Source of the DNA: Thiomonas sp. X19
Lineage (GTDB): Bacteria > Pseudomonadota > Gammaproteobacteria > Burkholderiales > Burkholderiaceae_C
Assembly: GCF_900089495.1 (NCBI RefSeq)
Contig: NZ_LT605203.1
Span: 703,324 to 767,323 of the forward strand
DNA length: 64,000 bases
Reading direction: 5' to 3'
The notes under the pieces were generated by a model. The model did no database searches, was not told where the DNA came from, and saw only the letters and a program-made list of their open reading frames with translations. Made by a program: the position numbers and the translations under genes. Shown here one piece after another: positions 37,635 to 46,758 of the stretch (position 1 is the first letter of the stretch; each line of letters opens with the position of its first letter).

Positions 37635-38668
37635 CAGTCGTCGTTCCCGGCGGTTGTGTCATGCGCGACGGCCTTGGCCTGTGGCTTGGGCGGCGGCGTG
37701 AGCAGCAGGCCCGCGCCGTGCGTCACCACATCCAGCGCCGCCCAGCCGGGCTGCATGTAACCGGCTTGCAGCGGCCAGGCGGTGGACAGCGCGTGGGGAG
37801 TGAACCGGCGCGCGTTGTTGGCGGCGGGCGTGGACGTGAACACCAGCGCCTGGCCGCCCGACCACACCACGGCGCCGGCAGGCAGCAGCACGCCTTGTTG
37901 CGCCTGGCCGGACTGCACCTGCGCCAGCAATTGCAGCCCCGGCATCAGGCCACTCGCGGCCGGGCTGGTGGCGACAAAGCGCAGCCCCTGCACATGGGCC
38001 GAAGCCACCGCCGCCGGGCCGATGACGGTGGCGGGAAGCCAGCCATCGCGCAGCTCGCCCGAGCCCCCGGGGACATGCAGCCGCACCTGTGCTGCCGCAG
38101 GCAGATCGGTCCCTGGTGGCAGGGTGAGATCGACGATGAGTTCGCGCCCGCTGGCGATGGCGCTGCGCAGCGCGGGGGCCGTTTGCAGCCGCGCCGCCAG
38201 TGCCGGGCCGAGGCTGGCCGTGAGTTCGGCTTGCGCCGCCTGCAGCGTGGCTTGCGCCACAGCCACCTGCGCCTGGGCCGTTTGCGCCGCGGTCTGCGCC
38301 TGTTGCACTTCGGCCAGCGCAATGTTCTGCCCGGCCTGGAACAAGCCCTGCGCCCGCTGCGCCTGCAATTGCGCGAGTCGCAAACTGCTACGCGCCGCCG
38401 CGAGTTGCGCGCGCGCCATGTCCAGCGCGCTCAGGTTGCGCAAGAGCGCGGCCGGGCTTTGCACCGTGGCGCTGGCCTGAAACGTCCGGCGATACGCGCC
38501 TGGCGCGAGGTGCTGGATCTGCAGGTCGGCGCTGACGATTTGCGCCAGGCTCCACTGCACCGCCTGCGGCAGCGCGGCGTGGGCCGGCGTGGTGCCGAGG
38601 GTCAGTGCGGCGGCCACGGCCAGCGTGAAAAAGCGTGGCAATGACGGCGGATTTACAGGTGTTTGCAT
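37634..38668 (-). CDS. Periplasmic adaptor (membrane-fusion) subunit of the RND pump, atypical
   Basis: Protein of 344 aa from the ATG at 38668, with a signal peptide (FFTLAVAAALTLGTTPAHA). A long Ala/Gln-rich coiled coil occupies about residues 80-160 (SALDMARAQLAAARSSLRLA and AQTAAQTAQAQVAVAQATL), the helical hairpin that contacts the outer-membrane factor. Beta-rich segments follow (ASGRELIVDLTLPPGTDL, LLPAGAVVWSGGQALVF). I cannot find a clear first lipoyl half-motif, and the protein is shorter than CusB/CzcB, so it is divergent. Gene order factor-adaptor-pump and the one-base overlap with the pump gene support the assignment. Confidence 0.75.
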
Positions 38669-38741
38669 GATGGCTTCATCGATGTTTGTGCGAAAGCGTT
38701 GGGCGTTGATCGCGGGCGGCGGCACGCCACAGGCGCGGCGC

Positions 38742-40256
38742 TCATCGCGCTTCTGAAAATTGGGAGTGCCACGCCACGGCGGAAAGATGTGGCGAGGTCT
38801 TGGGCTGCGGCGCCAAGGGAGCAGCGGCGGGTGCCGCGGTTTTTCGCATCTGCCCATCCGGTGGCTTCAGCTCATGCTGCAAAGCCGCCTGCAGCGCGCC
38901 CAGCGCCTGCCATTGCGCGGTGCGGGCCTGCAGCGCGGCGTGTTCCGTGGCGAGGGCGCGCAGCTTCGCGCGCAGCACTTGCACCGGGCCGATCAGGCCC
39001 TGGTGCCGGGCGGCCTCGTCGGCTTGCAGCAGTTCCAGGTTCGCCGCGCGCAGGCTGTCGGCCCGGCGGGTTTCGTCTTGCGCGGCCTGCAAGGCGGCCT
39101 CGGCCTGTTCGATGCGCTCAAGCACCTGCCCTTGCACCTGCTGCAGCGCCGCCCGGGTCTGTGCCAGGCGGGCGCGGGCGGCGGCAATTTGTCCCTGGTG
39201 CTGGTTGAACAGCGGCAGCGGCACGCGGGCGCTGAGGGTCAGGCGGTTCACCCCCTGGTCGCGTACGGCGCCGGGGGCAATCATCGGCGGCCCGCCGTCG
39301 CGCAGCGCCTGCGCCAGTTGCAGCGCGGCTTGCGCGGCCTGTTCCTGCTGCCAGGCGGCGCGCACGTCGTCGCGGTGCGCCAGGGCGATGCCGCGCAGCT
39401 GTGTCAGGCGTGCGGCGTCGGGCTGTGGCGGGGCGGCGGCCAGCGCGGAGAAGTCGATGTGCACCGCGCGCAAGGCGGCGTCGGGCACGCCCAGCGCGGC
39501 GGCCAGCGCGGCATGCGCGACCTGTTCCAGCCCCAGGTCGCGGCTGCGTTGCAGGGCTGCGGTTTGCGCGGCGGCTTGAGCCAGCGCGGCGGCCAGTGGC
39601 GAGTCCCAGCCACCTTGGGCGCGGGCGGCGGTGCGGCCTTGCAGTTCCAGGGCGACGTCCAGCACCTGCTGTTGCAACTGGGTCTGCTGCTGTGCCGCCC
39701 ACAGCGCGACATAAGCCTGCTGCACCCGCGAGCGCACTTGCCAGCTTGCGCCGCGCAGCAGCAAGCGCGCCGCGCGCACACCGGCCGCGGCCTGCGCGGC
39801 CTGCGCCTGGCGCTGCGCGTGCGACTCCAGCAGCAGGCCGATGGCCGCGCCCACGGTCCACGGGCTCGGCGCCATCAGCGCCGCCGCACTGCCGTATTTC
39901 AGGCCGAGCTGCAGGCTGGGGTTGGGCCATTGCTTGGCGATCTGCAAATCAGCCTCGGCCAATTGCACGCCGGTGCGGTCCACCCGCAGCGCGGGATGAA
40001 AGTACAGCGCGGCAAGACTCAAGCGTTGCAGCGTCCAGGCTTGATCGGCAGGCTGCGGTGCGTTCATTTGCAAAGTGATGAAACGTTGCAAACCGGGGTC
40101 GAACAAGCTGCGCCGCACCAGCGCCTGCGCGCTGGCCTGCGGCGTGACGCCGGGCGCGGGAGGTGGCATGCTGGCACAGCCGGCGAGCAAGGCGGCGAGC
40201 ACGCCAGCCAGCAAGGGCTTGCTGGATACGCGAGGCGGCATGAGGTCAGTTGGCAT
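38742..40256 (-). CDS. Outer-membrane efflux lipoprotein (TolC/CzcC/CusC-like)
   Basis: Protein of 504 aa from the ATG at 40256 (alternative at 40241). The lipobox LAALLAGCAS indicates lipidation. The mature protein contains two long alpha-helical repeats of the outer-membrane efflux (OEP) family, rich in Ala/Gln heptads (ARLAQTRAALQQVQGQVLER and QAEAALQAAQDETRRADSL), with a beta-barrel strand around LTLSARVPLPLFNQHQGQIA. It forms the exit duct for the RND pump and is the first gene of the efflux operon. A palindromic operator lies in the 110-base spacer to the divergent regulator gene. Confidence 0.85.
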   Translation of the reverse strand: MPTDLMPPRVSSKPLLAGVLAALLAGCASMPPPAPGVTPQASAQALVRRSLFDPGLQRFITLQMNAPQPADQAWTLQRLSLAALYFHPALRVDRTGVQLAEADLQIAKQWPNPSLQLGLKYGSAAALMAPSPWTVGAAIGLLLESHAQRQAQAAQAAAGVRAARLLLRGASWQVRSRVQQAYVALWAAQQQTQLQQQVLDVALELQGRTAARAQGGWDSPLAAALAQAAAQTAALQRSRDLGLEQVAHAALAAALGVPDAALRAVHIDFSALAAAPPQPDAARLTQLRGIALAHRDDVRAAWQQEQAAQAALQLAQALRDGGPPMIAPGAVRDQGVNRLTLSARVPLPLFNQHQGQIAAARARLAQTRAALQQVQGQVLERIEQAEAALQAAQDETRRADSLRAANLELLQADEAARHQGLIGPVQVLRAKLRALATEHAALQARTAQWQALGALQAALQHELKPPDGQMRKTAAPAAAPLAPQPKTSPHLSAVAWHSQFSEAR

Positions 40257-40298
40257 GGCTGGATGTTGCGCCGCAACCACTGGCGCCAACATGACGAC

Positions 40299-40320
40299 AA
40301 CATGACGATTTGGTCATGTT
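40299..40320. promoter_or_regulatory. Palindromic operator (CusR/CopR-box-like) in the divergent promoter region
   Basis: AACATGAC (40299-40306) and GTCATGTT (40313-40320) are perfect 8-bp inverted repeats around six bases (GATTTG). The form TGACnnnnnnGTCA resembles boxes recognised by CusR/CopR-type regulators of copper efflux. CAACATGACGA also occurs as a direct repeat starting near 40288. The site lies between the outer-membrane factor and response-regulator genes and could control both. Confidence 0.75.
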
Positions 40321-40366
40321 GCAGACGGACACGCGACAAAGCCCTGCGCGGGTTGACAATTCCGGC

Positions 40367-41044
40367 ATGCGCATCCTGATCGTGGAAGACGAAGCCAAGA
40401 CCGCAGCCTATCTCAAACGTGGTTTGGGCGAGAATGGCTTTGTCGCCGACGTCGCCGCGGACGGCACCGATGGCCTGCATCTGGCCCTGACCCAGCCTTA
40501 CGACCTCGTCGTGCTCGACGCCATGCTGCCCGGGCGCGACGGCTGGAGCGTGCTGCGTGAGTTGCGGCGCAAGCTGGCCACTCCGGTGCTGATGCTGACC
40601 GCGCGGGACGGCGTGGCCGACCGCGTGCGCGGGCTGGAACTGGGCGCGGACGATTACCTGGTCAAGCCCTTCGCGTTTTCCGAGTTGCTGGCGCGGGTGC
40701 GCAGCGTGCTGCGGCGCGGGCCGGCGCGCATGCCCGAAGTGGTGGAGGTGGCCGATCTCAGCGTCGATCTGCATCGCCAGCGCGCCGAGCGCGGCGGCCA
40801 GCGGCTGGCGCTCACACCCAAGGAGTTCGCCCTGCTGGCGCTGCTGGCGCGGCGCGCGGGCGAGGTGCTGTCGCGCACGCTGATCGCCGAGCAGGTGTGG
40901 GACATGAATTTCGCCAGCGACACCAATGTGGTGGACGTGCACATCCGCCGCCTGCGCAGCAAGCTCGACGACCCCTATCCCACGCCGCTGCTGCACACCG
41001 TGCGCGGCGTGGGCTATGTGCTGGAGGCGCGCGATGCGCGGTGA
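40367..41044 (+). CDS. OmpR-family response regulator, heavy-metal type (CusR/CopR-like)
   Basis: Protein of 225 aa from ATG 40367. The receiver domain starts [16 protein letters not shown], has the acidic pocket in VEDE, the phosphoacceptor Asp51 in [15 protein letters not shown] and Lys100 in DYLVKPFAF. The winged-helix output domain has [20 protein letters not shown] and [16 protein letters not shown], with the terminal GVGYVLEAR. The [10 protein letters not shown] start and the box upstream are typical of metal-responsive regulators. It is divergent from the RND operon and overlaps the sensor kinase start. Confidence 0.9.
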   Translation: MRILIVEDEAKTAAYLKRGLGENGFVADVAADGTDGLHLALTQPYDLVVLDAMLPGRDGWSVLRELRRKLATPVLMLTARDGVADRVRGLELGADDYLVKPFAFSELLARVRSVLRRGPARMPEVVEVADLSVDLHRQRAERGGQRLALTPKEFALLALLARRAGEVLSRTLIAEQVWDMNFASDTNVVDVHIRRLRSKLDDPYPTPLLHTVRGVGYVLEARDAR

Positions 41045-42671
41045 GTCCGGCGAGGCCGCCTCCCCCGCCCCGCCTCCCCCGCAGGGTGGGGGAGGCGAAA
41101 ACGGCGCGGCGCGAAGGACGGGCCGGTTCTTGACTGCACCCTCGCGAGACGCGGGCGGTGGCTTGTCTCCTCCTCACTGGTGGGGAGGATTTGCGCTGCG
41201 CCGCCTGCGCCAATACGGCCTGCCGCCGCGTTCGCTCGCGGCGCGCATGGCAGCGGCGTTCGCGCTCACCCTGGCGCTCATCCTGCTGGCCGCCAGCACC
41301 TGGGTGTACTGGGGTTTGAACGCGCGCATGATGCAGGAAGACCGCGAATCGGTGCTGCGCAAGCTCGATACCGCGGTGGCGGTGCTGCGCAGCTACACCG
41401 CCGACAGCGACGAACTGCGCCAGGAGGCTTACCTGCCGCTGCCGCCGGACGCGCCGCGCGATCTGTTCCTGCGGCTGCGCGCTGCCGATGGCCGGGTGCT
41501 GTTGCAGACCCCCGGCTTCAGCCCGGCGCTCGACGCGGCGCGTTTCGATGCGCCGCAGGCCAATGGCGCGCCCAACCTGCGCAAAGTGCAGCTGCATCAC
41601 GATCTGCATTTCCTCACCGCCATGCTGCCGGTGATGGGGCGGCTTTCCGCCGGCGCGCCGCTGCAGCCCATGCGCATCGAGGTGGCGCTGAACCGCAGCA
41701 CCGAGTCGCACATTCTGGCCGACTACCGCCTGCGCCTGACGGTGGTCCTGCTCACCGCCATTCTGGTGGCCGCAGCCGCGGGTTACGCCATCGCCTGGCG
41801 CGGCCTGCGCCCCTTGCGCCACATGGCCGACGCCGCGCGTGACATCGGCGCGCAAGACCTGCACCGGCGCCTGGACACCCAGCATCTGCCCGATGAGCTG
41901 CACACCCTGGCGCTGTCGTTCAACGCCACGCTGCAGCGCCTGGAGGAATCGTTCGGCCGCATTTCGCAGTTCTCCGCCGACATTGCCCACGAGTTGCGCA
42001 CGCCCATTTCCAACCTCTGGGGCGAGCTGGAAGTGGCGCTGGGCCGCCCGCGCGAGCCGGGGCAATACCGCGAGGCGCTGGAGTCGGCGGTGGAGGAATG
42101 CGCGCGCTTGTCGAACATGATCCAGGCCTTGTTGTTCCTGGCGCAGACCGAGCAGCCGGACGCCGCGCTGCGCATGGAGCGGCTGGACGCGGCGCATGAA
42201 CTGAACGCCCTGGCCGAGTTCTTCGATGCCGCCGCGGCCGAGGCCGGGGTGCGCCTGCAGGTGCAGGCGGCGGCCGGGCTGGCGCTGCGCGCCGACCGCA
42301 TGTTGCTGCAGCGCGCCTTGGCCAACCTCATCGGCAACGCGCTGGCGCACACGCCGGCAGGCGGCGTGGTGACGCTGTCCGCCCAGCCATGCGCTGCGCT
42401 GTCCACCCAGGCCCAAGGCGAGTGTCTGCGCCTTGAAGTGGCCGACACCGGCTGCGGCATCGCCGCCGAGCACCTGCCCTATCTGTTCGACCGCTTCTAC
42501 CGCGCCGATCCGGCGCGCAGCCGCAGTCGCGGTGGCCTGGGGCTGGGCCTGGCGCTGGTGCGCAACATTGTTCGCCTGCATGGCGGCGGGGTGGGCGCCG
42601 CCAGCAGCCTGGGGCAGGGCACGCGGGTGTGGATCGACTGGCCCGTCTGGGAGAACGCGCCGCAGGGTTGA
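41034..42671 (+). CDS. Sensor histidine kinase of the metal-responsive two-component system
   Basis: Protein of 545 aa if translation starts at ATG 41034, overlapping the regulator by 11 bases. The first membrane segment spans about residues 71-93 ([19 protein letters not shown]), a periplasmic domain of about 140 residues follows, then a second segment (about 236-256) and a HAMP linker. The phosphoacceptor is His319 in [16 protein letters not shown]; the ATP domain has [23 protein letters not shown] and [13 protein letters not shown]. Residues 6-53 are encoded by a family-B hairpin repeat and form an odd Gly/Pro-rich cytosolic extension; a normal CusS-type kinase would lack them. A later start beyond the repeat is possible. 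Confidence 0.88.
   Translation: MRGESGEAASPAPPPPQGGGGENGAARRTGRFLTAPSRDAGGGLSPPHWWGGFALRRLRQYGLPPRSLAARMAAAFALTLALILLAASTWVYWGLNARMMQEDRESVLRKLDTAVAVLRSYTADSDELRQEAYLPLPPDAPRDLFLRLRAADGRVLLQTPGFSPALDAARFDAPQANGAPNLRKVQLHHDLHFLTAMLPVMGRLSAGAPLQPMRIEVALNRSTESHILADYRLRLTVVLLTAILVAAAAGYAIAWRGLRPLRHMADAARDIGAQDLHRRLDTQHLPDELHTLALSFNATLQRLEESFGRISQFSADIAHELRTPISNLWGELEVALGRPREPGQYREALESAVEECARLSNMIQALLFLAQTEQPDAALRMERLDAAHELNALAEFFDAAAAEAGVRLQVQAAAGLALRADRMLLQRALANLIGNALAHTPAGGVVTLSAQPCAALSTQAQGECLRLEVADTGCGIAAEHLPYLFDRFYRADPARSRSRGGLGLGLALVRNIVRLHGGGVGAASSLGQGTRVWIDWPVWENAPQG
41050..41190 (+). repeat. Family-B hairpin repeat inserted in the 5' end of the sensor kinase gene
   Basis: Contains a CTCCCCC/GGGGGAG palindrome near 41074-41095 (CCTCCCCC, GCAGG, GTGGGGGAGG), followed by GAAAACGGCGCGGCGCGAAGG, the same sequence that follows the hairpin at 20887-20935, and a second hairpin CCTCCTCAC/GTGGGGAGG near 41167-41190. 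The reading frame passes through intact, adding about 45 Gly/Pro/Arg-rich codons. Confidence 0.75.
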
Positions 42672-42937
42672 GCGCCCCTTTGGCCCCCTTGGTCCCCCTT
42701 GAGGCGTCGCCACGGTCCGCGCCGCGCCGCGACACCACCCCGCTGGCCGGTTGCCGTTGGCGCCATGCCGAAGGGTCAAAATGGGCGCAGGAGGGAACCC
42801 GCAGCGGCCGAAGCGCAAGTCAGCGACGCCCCGGGGCGAGATGCCCATGCTTGCCGCAGGTCAACACGACCTCCTCCTGGCGCGTTACAGGTTACAGTTA
42901 TCTTTTTCACGTTTCCTGTCCGCCAGGGGCACTCATC

Positions 42938-43981
42938 ATGCGTCGCCAGTTTCTCAAAGCTGCTGCCTCGGCAGCCCTCGCTCCCGCCCTGGCGCGGGTC
43001 GTTCCCGCCTGGGCTGCGGGCCTGCCGCCGGACGTGGTGGTGGTGCTCAACTCGGGCGACGCCACCATCAGCCTGATCGAGCAATCCACCCGCCGCGTGG
43101 TGCAAACCTTCCCGGTGGGCAAGCAGCCGCATCACCTCATGGCCACGCCCGACAACAAGCTGCTGATCGTGGCCAACGCGGTGGGCAACGACCTGGTGTT
43201 CCTCAACCCCATCAGCGGCCGGCCGGAAGGCACGCGCGCCGGCATTGAAGACCCCTATCAAATCGGCTTCTCGCCCGACAAGAAATGGTTCCTCACCAAC
43301 TGCCTGCGCCTGAACCGGGTTGACCTCTACAGCTACCAGGGCGGGCGCGATCTGCAACTGGTCAAGCGCATGCCGCTCGAGGCGCTGCCGAGCCACATGG
43401 CGTTCACGGCCGACAGCCAGATCGCCTTCATCAGCCTGCAGCAAACCAACGAAGTGGCGGCCCTGCACCTGCCGACGCAAACCCTGCTGTGGACCCTGAA
43501 AGTGGGCGAAACCCCCGCCGGCGTCTGGCTCACGCCGCAGGACCAGACCCTGCTGGTGGGGCTCACCGGCGCCGACGCCGTGGTGGCGGTGGACTGGCGC
43601 CAGCGCCGCATCATCAAGCGCATCGTCACGGGCAAGGCGGCGCACAACTTCCGCTCGCTGGCCGACGGCCGGCATGTTCTGGTGAGCAACCGCGTGGCCA
43701 ACACCATCAGCATCCTCGACATGCAGGCGCTGACCAAGGTGGGCGACATCACCGGCCTCAAGCCCGGGCCGGACGACATGGAGCTCTCAGTCGACCGCCG
43801 CTGGCTGTGGACCACCTTCCGCTTCGACCGCACCGTGGGCGTGATCGACCTGCAGTCGCACAAACTGGTGGACGTGATCGAGGTCGGCAAATCGCCCCAC
43901 GGCATCTACTTCTACGACCGCGCCCCGTTCTACGACAACCTCTCCCCCGCGCAGCAGGCCCACGTGCCGCGCGCGGCCTGA
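42938..43981 (+). CDS. Exported YVTN-type beta-propeller protein
   Basis: Protein of 347 aa from ATG 42938. It begins MRRQFLKAAASAALAPALAR, a short twin-arginine-like leader ending near AWA. The rest consists of about seven beta-propeller blades with YVTN-type spacing, e.g. VVVVLNSGDATISLIEQST, PHHLMATPDNKLLIVANAVG and SPHGIYFYDRAP. No enzymatic motif is clear; relatives include surface or periplasmic propellers and nitrite-reductase-like d1 domains, but the haem ligands of the latter are not evident. The gene for a di-iron hydroxylase starts 20 bases after its stop, suggesting one transcript. The 266 bases upstream contain a partial family-A repeat. Confidence 0.78.
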   Translation: MRRQFLKAAASAALAPALARVVPAWAAGLPPDVVVVLNSGDATISLIEQSTRRVVQTFPVGKQPHHLMATPDNKLLIVANAVGNDLVFLNPISGRPEGTRAGIEDPYQIGFSPDKKWFLTNCLRLNRVDLYSYQGGRDLQLVKRMPLEALPSHMAFTADSQIAFISLQQTNEVAALHLPTQTLLWTLKVGETPAGVWLTPQDQTLLVGLTGADAVVAVDWRQRRIIKRIVTGKAAHNFRSLADGRHVLVSNRVANTISILDMQALTKVGDITGLKPGPDDMELSVDRRWLWTTFRFDRTVGVIDLQSHKLVDVIEVGKSPHGIYFYDRAPFYDNLSPAQQAHVPRAA

Positions 43982-44001
43982 AACCAGCTGAACGCAGCAC
44001 C

Positions 44002-45054
44002 ATGTTCGACGCCCTGTTCAACACCGCATCGCTGGCCCTGGCCAACGCCGTGGGCGACGCGCAAACATGGCTGTTCGTCACCCTGGTGCAGCCGCTGCTG
44101 TATCAATTCCATTTCATGGACATGGACGACCTGGCCTACGACGGCACCCTCTGGGTGGTGGCCGGCGCGGTGCAAGTGGCCGTCATCTACCTGATCCTGC
44201 GCCCGCTCGAGACGGTGCGACCGATGGAGCAATGGGCCGACCGCAAGGCCGTGCGGGTGGATGTGATCTACACCCTCATCAACCGCCTCGGCCTGGTCGG
44301 GCTGGTGTTCTTCCTCGTGCTGCAACCGGCGTTCGACAACCTCCAGGCCTGGCTGCGGCTGGTCGGCATGGTCAACCTCAACCTGGATGAGCTGCTGCCG
44401 CACATGCGCACCCACGCGCTGCTCGGCTTCGTCATTTATCTCGTGGTGTTGGACTTCGCCGGCTACTGGTACCACCGCTGGCAACATCAGATCCAGTGGT
44501 GGTGGGAACTGCACGCCGTGCACCACAGCCAGCGCCAACTCAGCCTCTGGGCCGACGACCGCAACCACCTGCTCGACGATGCCTTGCAGCAGGCCTTCTT
44601 CGCCGCCCTGGCCCTGCTCATCGGCGTGCCGCCAGGCCAGTTCGTCGCCCTCACCCTGGTGGGAGGCGCGCTGCAAAGCCTGCAGCACGCCAACATCCGC
44701 ATGAGTTTCGGCAGCTTGGGTGAGCGCCTGCTGGTCAGTCCGCGTTTTCACCGCTTGCATCACGCCATCGGCTACGGCCATGAACTCGGCCACCAGAACA
44801 ACGCCCGGCTCTACGGCTGCAATTTTGGCGTGCTGTTCCCCTGGTGGGACATGCTGTTCCACTCGGTCGATTTCTCCACCCCGCCCCAGCCTGTGGGCAT
44901 ACGCGACCAACTCCCGCCCCCGCTGGGACGCGGCGTGGATTACGGCCGTGGCTTCTGGGCGCAGCAGTGGCTGGGGCTGCAGCGCATGTCGCGTCGGCTG
45001 GTGCTGCTGCGGCCACAGGGCGGCAGCAAGACGGGCGACGCGGCGGGGGTTTGA
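44002..45054 (+). CDS. Fatty acid hydroxylase/sterol desaturase superfamily membrane protein
   Basis: Protein of 350 aa from ATG 44002. About five membrane segments are predicted. The three histidine boxes that bind the di-iron centre are visible: HRWQH in DFAGYWYHRWQHQIQ, HAVHH in WWELHAVHHSQRQLSL, and HRLHH in SPRFHRLHHAIGYG, followed by HQNN and a late WWDMLFHSVDF. They define an O2-dependent hydroxylase or desaturase acting on a lipid or another hydrophobic substrate in the membrane. The substrate is unknown. The gene is directly behind an exported beta-propeller gene, an unusual partner. Confidence 0.85.
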   Translation: MFDALFNTASLALANAVGDAQTWLFVTLVQPLLYQFHFMDMDDLAYDGTLWVVAGAVQVAVIYLILRPLETVRPMEQWADRKAVRVDVIYTLINRLGLVGLVFFLVLQPAFDNLQAWLRLVGMVNLNLDELLPHMRTHALLGFVIYLVVLDFAGYWYHRWQHQIQWWWELHAVHHSQRQLSLWADDRNHLLDDALQQAFFAALALLIGVPPGQFVALTLVGGALQSLQHANIRMSFGSLGERLLVSPRFHRLHHAIGYGHELGHQNNARLYGCNFGVLFPWWDMLFHSVDFSTPPQPVGIRDQLPPPLGRGVDYGRGFWAQQWLGLQRMSRRLVLLRPQGGSKTGDAAGV

Positions 45055-45062
45055 ACGCTGCG

Positions 45063-45080
45063 GCACGCACCGCCGCGTGC
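45063..45080. terminator. GC-rich stem-loop between convergent genes
   Basis: GCACGC (45063-45068) and GCGTGC (45075-45080) form a 6-bp stem with a six-base loop, in the 30-base gap between the stop codons of the hydroxylase and the permease remnant. There is no clear T-run, so it is a weak bidirectional terminator candidate. Confidence 0.4.
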
Positions 45081-45084
45081 GGCT

Positions 45085-46490
45085 TCAGGCATCGGCCACA
45101 TGGCTGCCAATGCGCTGCGCCAGATCCGGATGGCGCCGTGCCAGCACATAACCGTCGATGGCCGCCAGCGCCAGTGCCGCCAGCGCGACAGACGGAAAGA
45201 CGTTGAATGGCGCCGGTTGCCCGGGCTCGATCAAACCCCACAAAGGCAGCAGCATCAGCGCGGTGCCGAGCAGCGGCAACACGAGGTGGCGCGAGGCCTT
45301 GAAATCGCTCCGGTGGTGCTTGAGCATATAGATCGGCAGCGCCAGATTGGTCACCAGATAGGTGATGATGATCGGAATCGCGCCCAGCGTGCCAGTGTAG
45401 CCGAACAGGTCGACCGGCTGCACGTTGTGGCCAAACACGACGACGATGAGCACTGCAATGGCGATGAAGGTCCACATCGCCACCTGCGGTGTCTTGTGGC
45501 GGGGATTGATGTTGCCGAAAAACGCCGGCAGCAGGCCCTCGCGCCCCGAGTTGAACAAGATGCGCGCCTGCGAATTGGTGAGGCCGATGAGCGACGAAAA
45601 AATGCTGCTCAGGCCGGCCAGATACGCCACGATGAGCAGCAAGGCGGCCGAGGATTTGAGGGCGTCGACGAAGGGAATGGACGAGGCGCCGATGGCCTTC
45701 GCGTCGTGGTGAAAGGCAATTTCGGTGGCGTAGGCCAGGAACACATAGAGCGCGCCGATGGCCAGCGTGGCGATGCCCAGGGCGCGCGGCACGTTGCGCC
45801 TGGGGTTGCGGGTTTCCTCCGCCAGCATCGCCGAATTTTCCCAGCCGATGAAGAGATAGATGGCCAGCGGAAAACCCAGACTCAGGCCCTTGAAGCCGCC
45901 GGAGAGCTGGCTCCAGGTGAACGGCGCCAGGCTGGCCAGGAGGCGTTTTCGATCAACATGACCGCCGCGCCGATCAGCAGCAGCAACAGCTCGAAGTAAA
46001 AGAACGCGGCAGCCCAGCGGGTGGACAGCCCGATGCCGCGCGACACCAGCAGACCGACGATGCCGGCGGCCACGATGCTCATCGGTTGCCAGGGAATGTC
46101 CCCGCTGAGAAACAGCTTCAAGGTGTCGTGCGCCCAGCCGCCCGAGATCACCACCACGGATGACGCCGCGACGACATAGCCGAACACCACGAACACCGAA
46201 GCCGCGGCTCCGGCGGCAGGCCCGAACCCCATGCCGATGAAGGTGACGAAGGAGCCGGTGCTTGGCCGATAGCGCGAGAACTCGGCCAGTGTGTTGGTGA
46301 GAAACAGGATGACGACCATGGCCGCGATGATGGTCAGCGGCGCCGCCACACCGGCCCCCGAGACGATGGTGGCGAAGCCGAAAAAGAAGCTCATCGCCGG
46401 GGCGATGTTGGCCAGGGTCGATGCCAGAATCTGGGGCAGTCCCAGCGCGTCGCGCTGCAGGCGCGCGCCCAAAGCAGGTTGCGGGCTCAT
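45085..46490 (-). pseudogene. APC-family amino-acid permease, broken by one frameshift
   Basis: The N-terminal part reads from the ATG at 46490 (MSPQPALGARLQRDALGLP, then STLANIAPAMSFFFGFATIV) to about 45940, and the C-terminal part continues in another frame from about 45940 to the stop at 45085 (LASLAPFTWSQLSGGFKGL, then FIGWENSAMLAEETRNPRRN). Joined by one added base they give a normal permease of about 468 aa with some 12 membrane segments. The likely missing base is a C in the codon run after LIENAS. It could be a real inactivating mutation or a sequencing error; no second defect was seen. Substrate unknown. Confidence 0.8.
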
Positions 46491-46541
46491 GGCTGGGCTC
46501 CCCTGACGCTGCGCGTCGTTCCTCCGAGAGGGCATTCGCCT

Positions 46542-46622
46542 TTGAGCGCCCCCAGGGTCGGCTCGCCGGCCCGCCCCCCGTGGGGTCAAGGAAACTTGGG
46601 GCGACCCTGCGTTTCCTTGAGA
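46542..46622 (+). repeat. Dispersed GC-rich repeat, family A, copy 2
   Basis: Contains GAGCGCCCCC, CCCGCCCCCCGTGGGG, then TCAAGGAAACTTGGGGCGAC and TTTCCTTGAG, in the same order as copies 1703-1798 and 54941-55012. It lies in the 268-base spacer upstream of the permease remnant and downstream of the cation exporter's 3' end. Confidence 0.7.
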
Positions 46623-46758
46623 GGCGGCTCTGCAGGTTCATGTCTTCTCCTTGCATGGTTTTTGTCGTCCCATGCCAAGCAGGCCACAAGGTCAGGCGTT
46701 CAACTTGGCAAGCAAATATGACGGCATGGGGCTCTGGTGGCAGCGACCGCGCGCCGCC

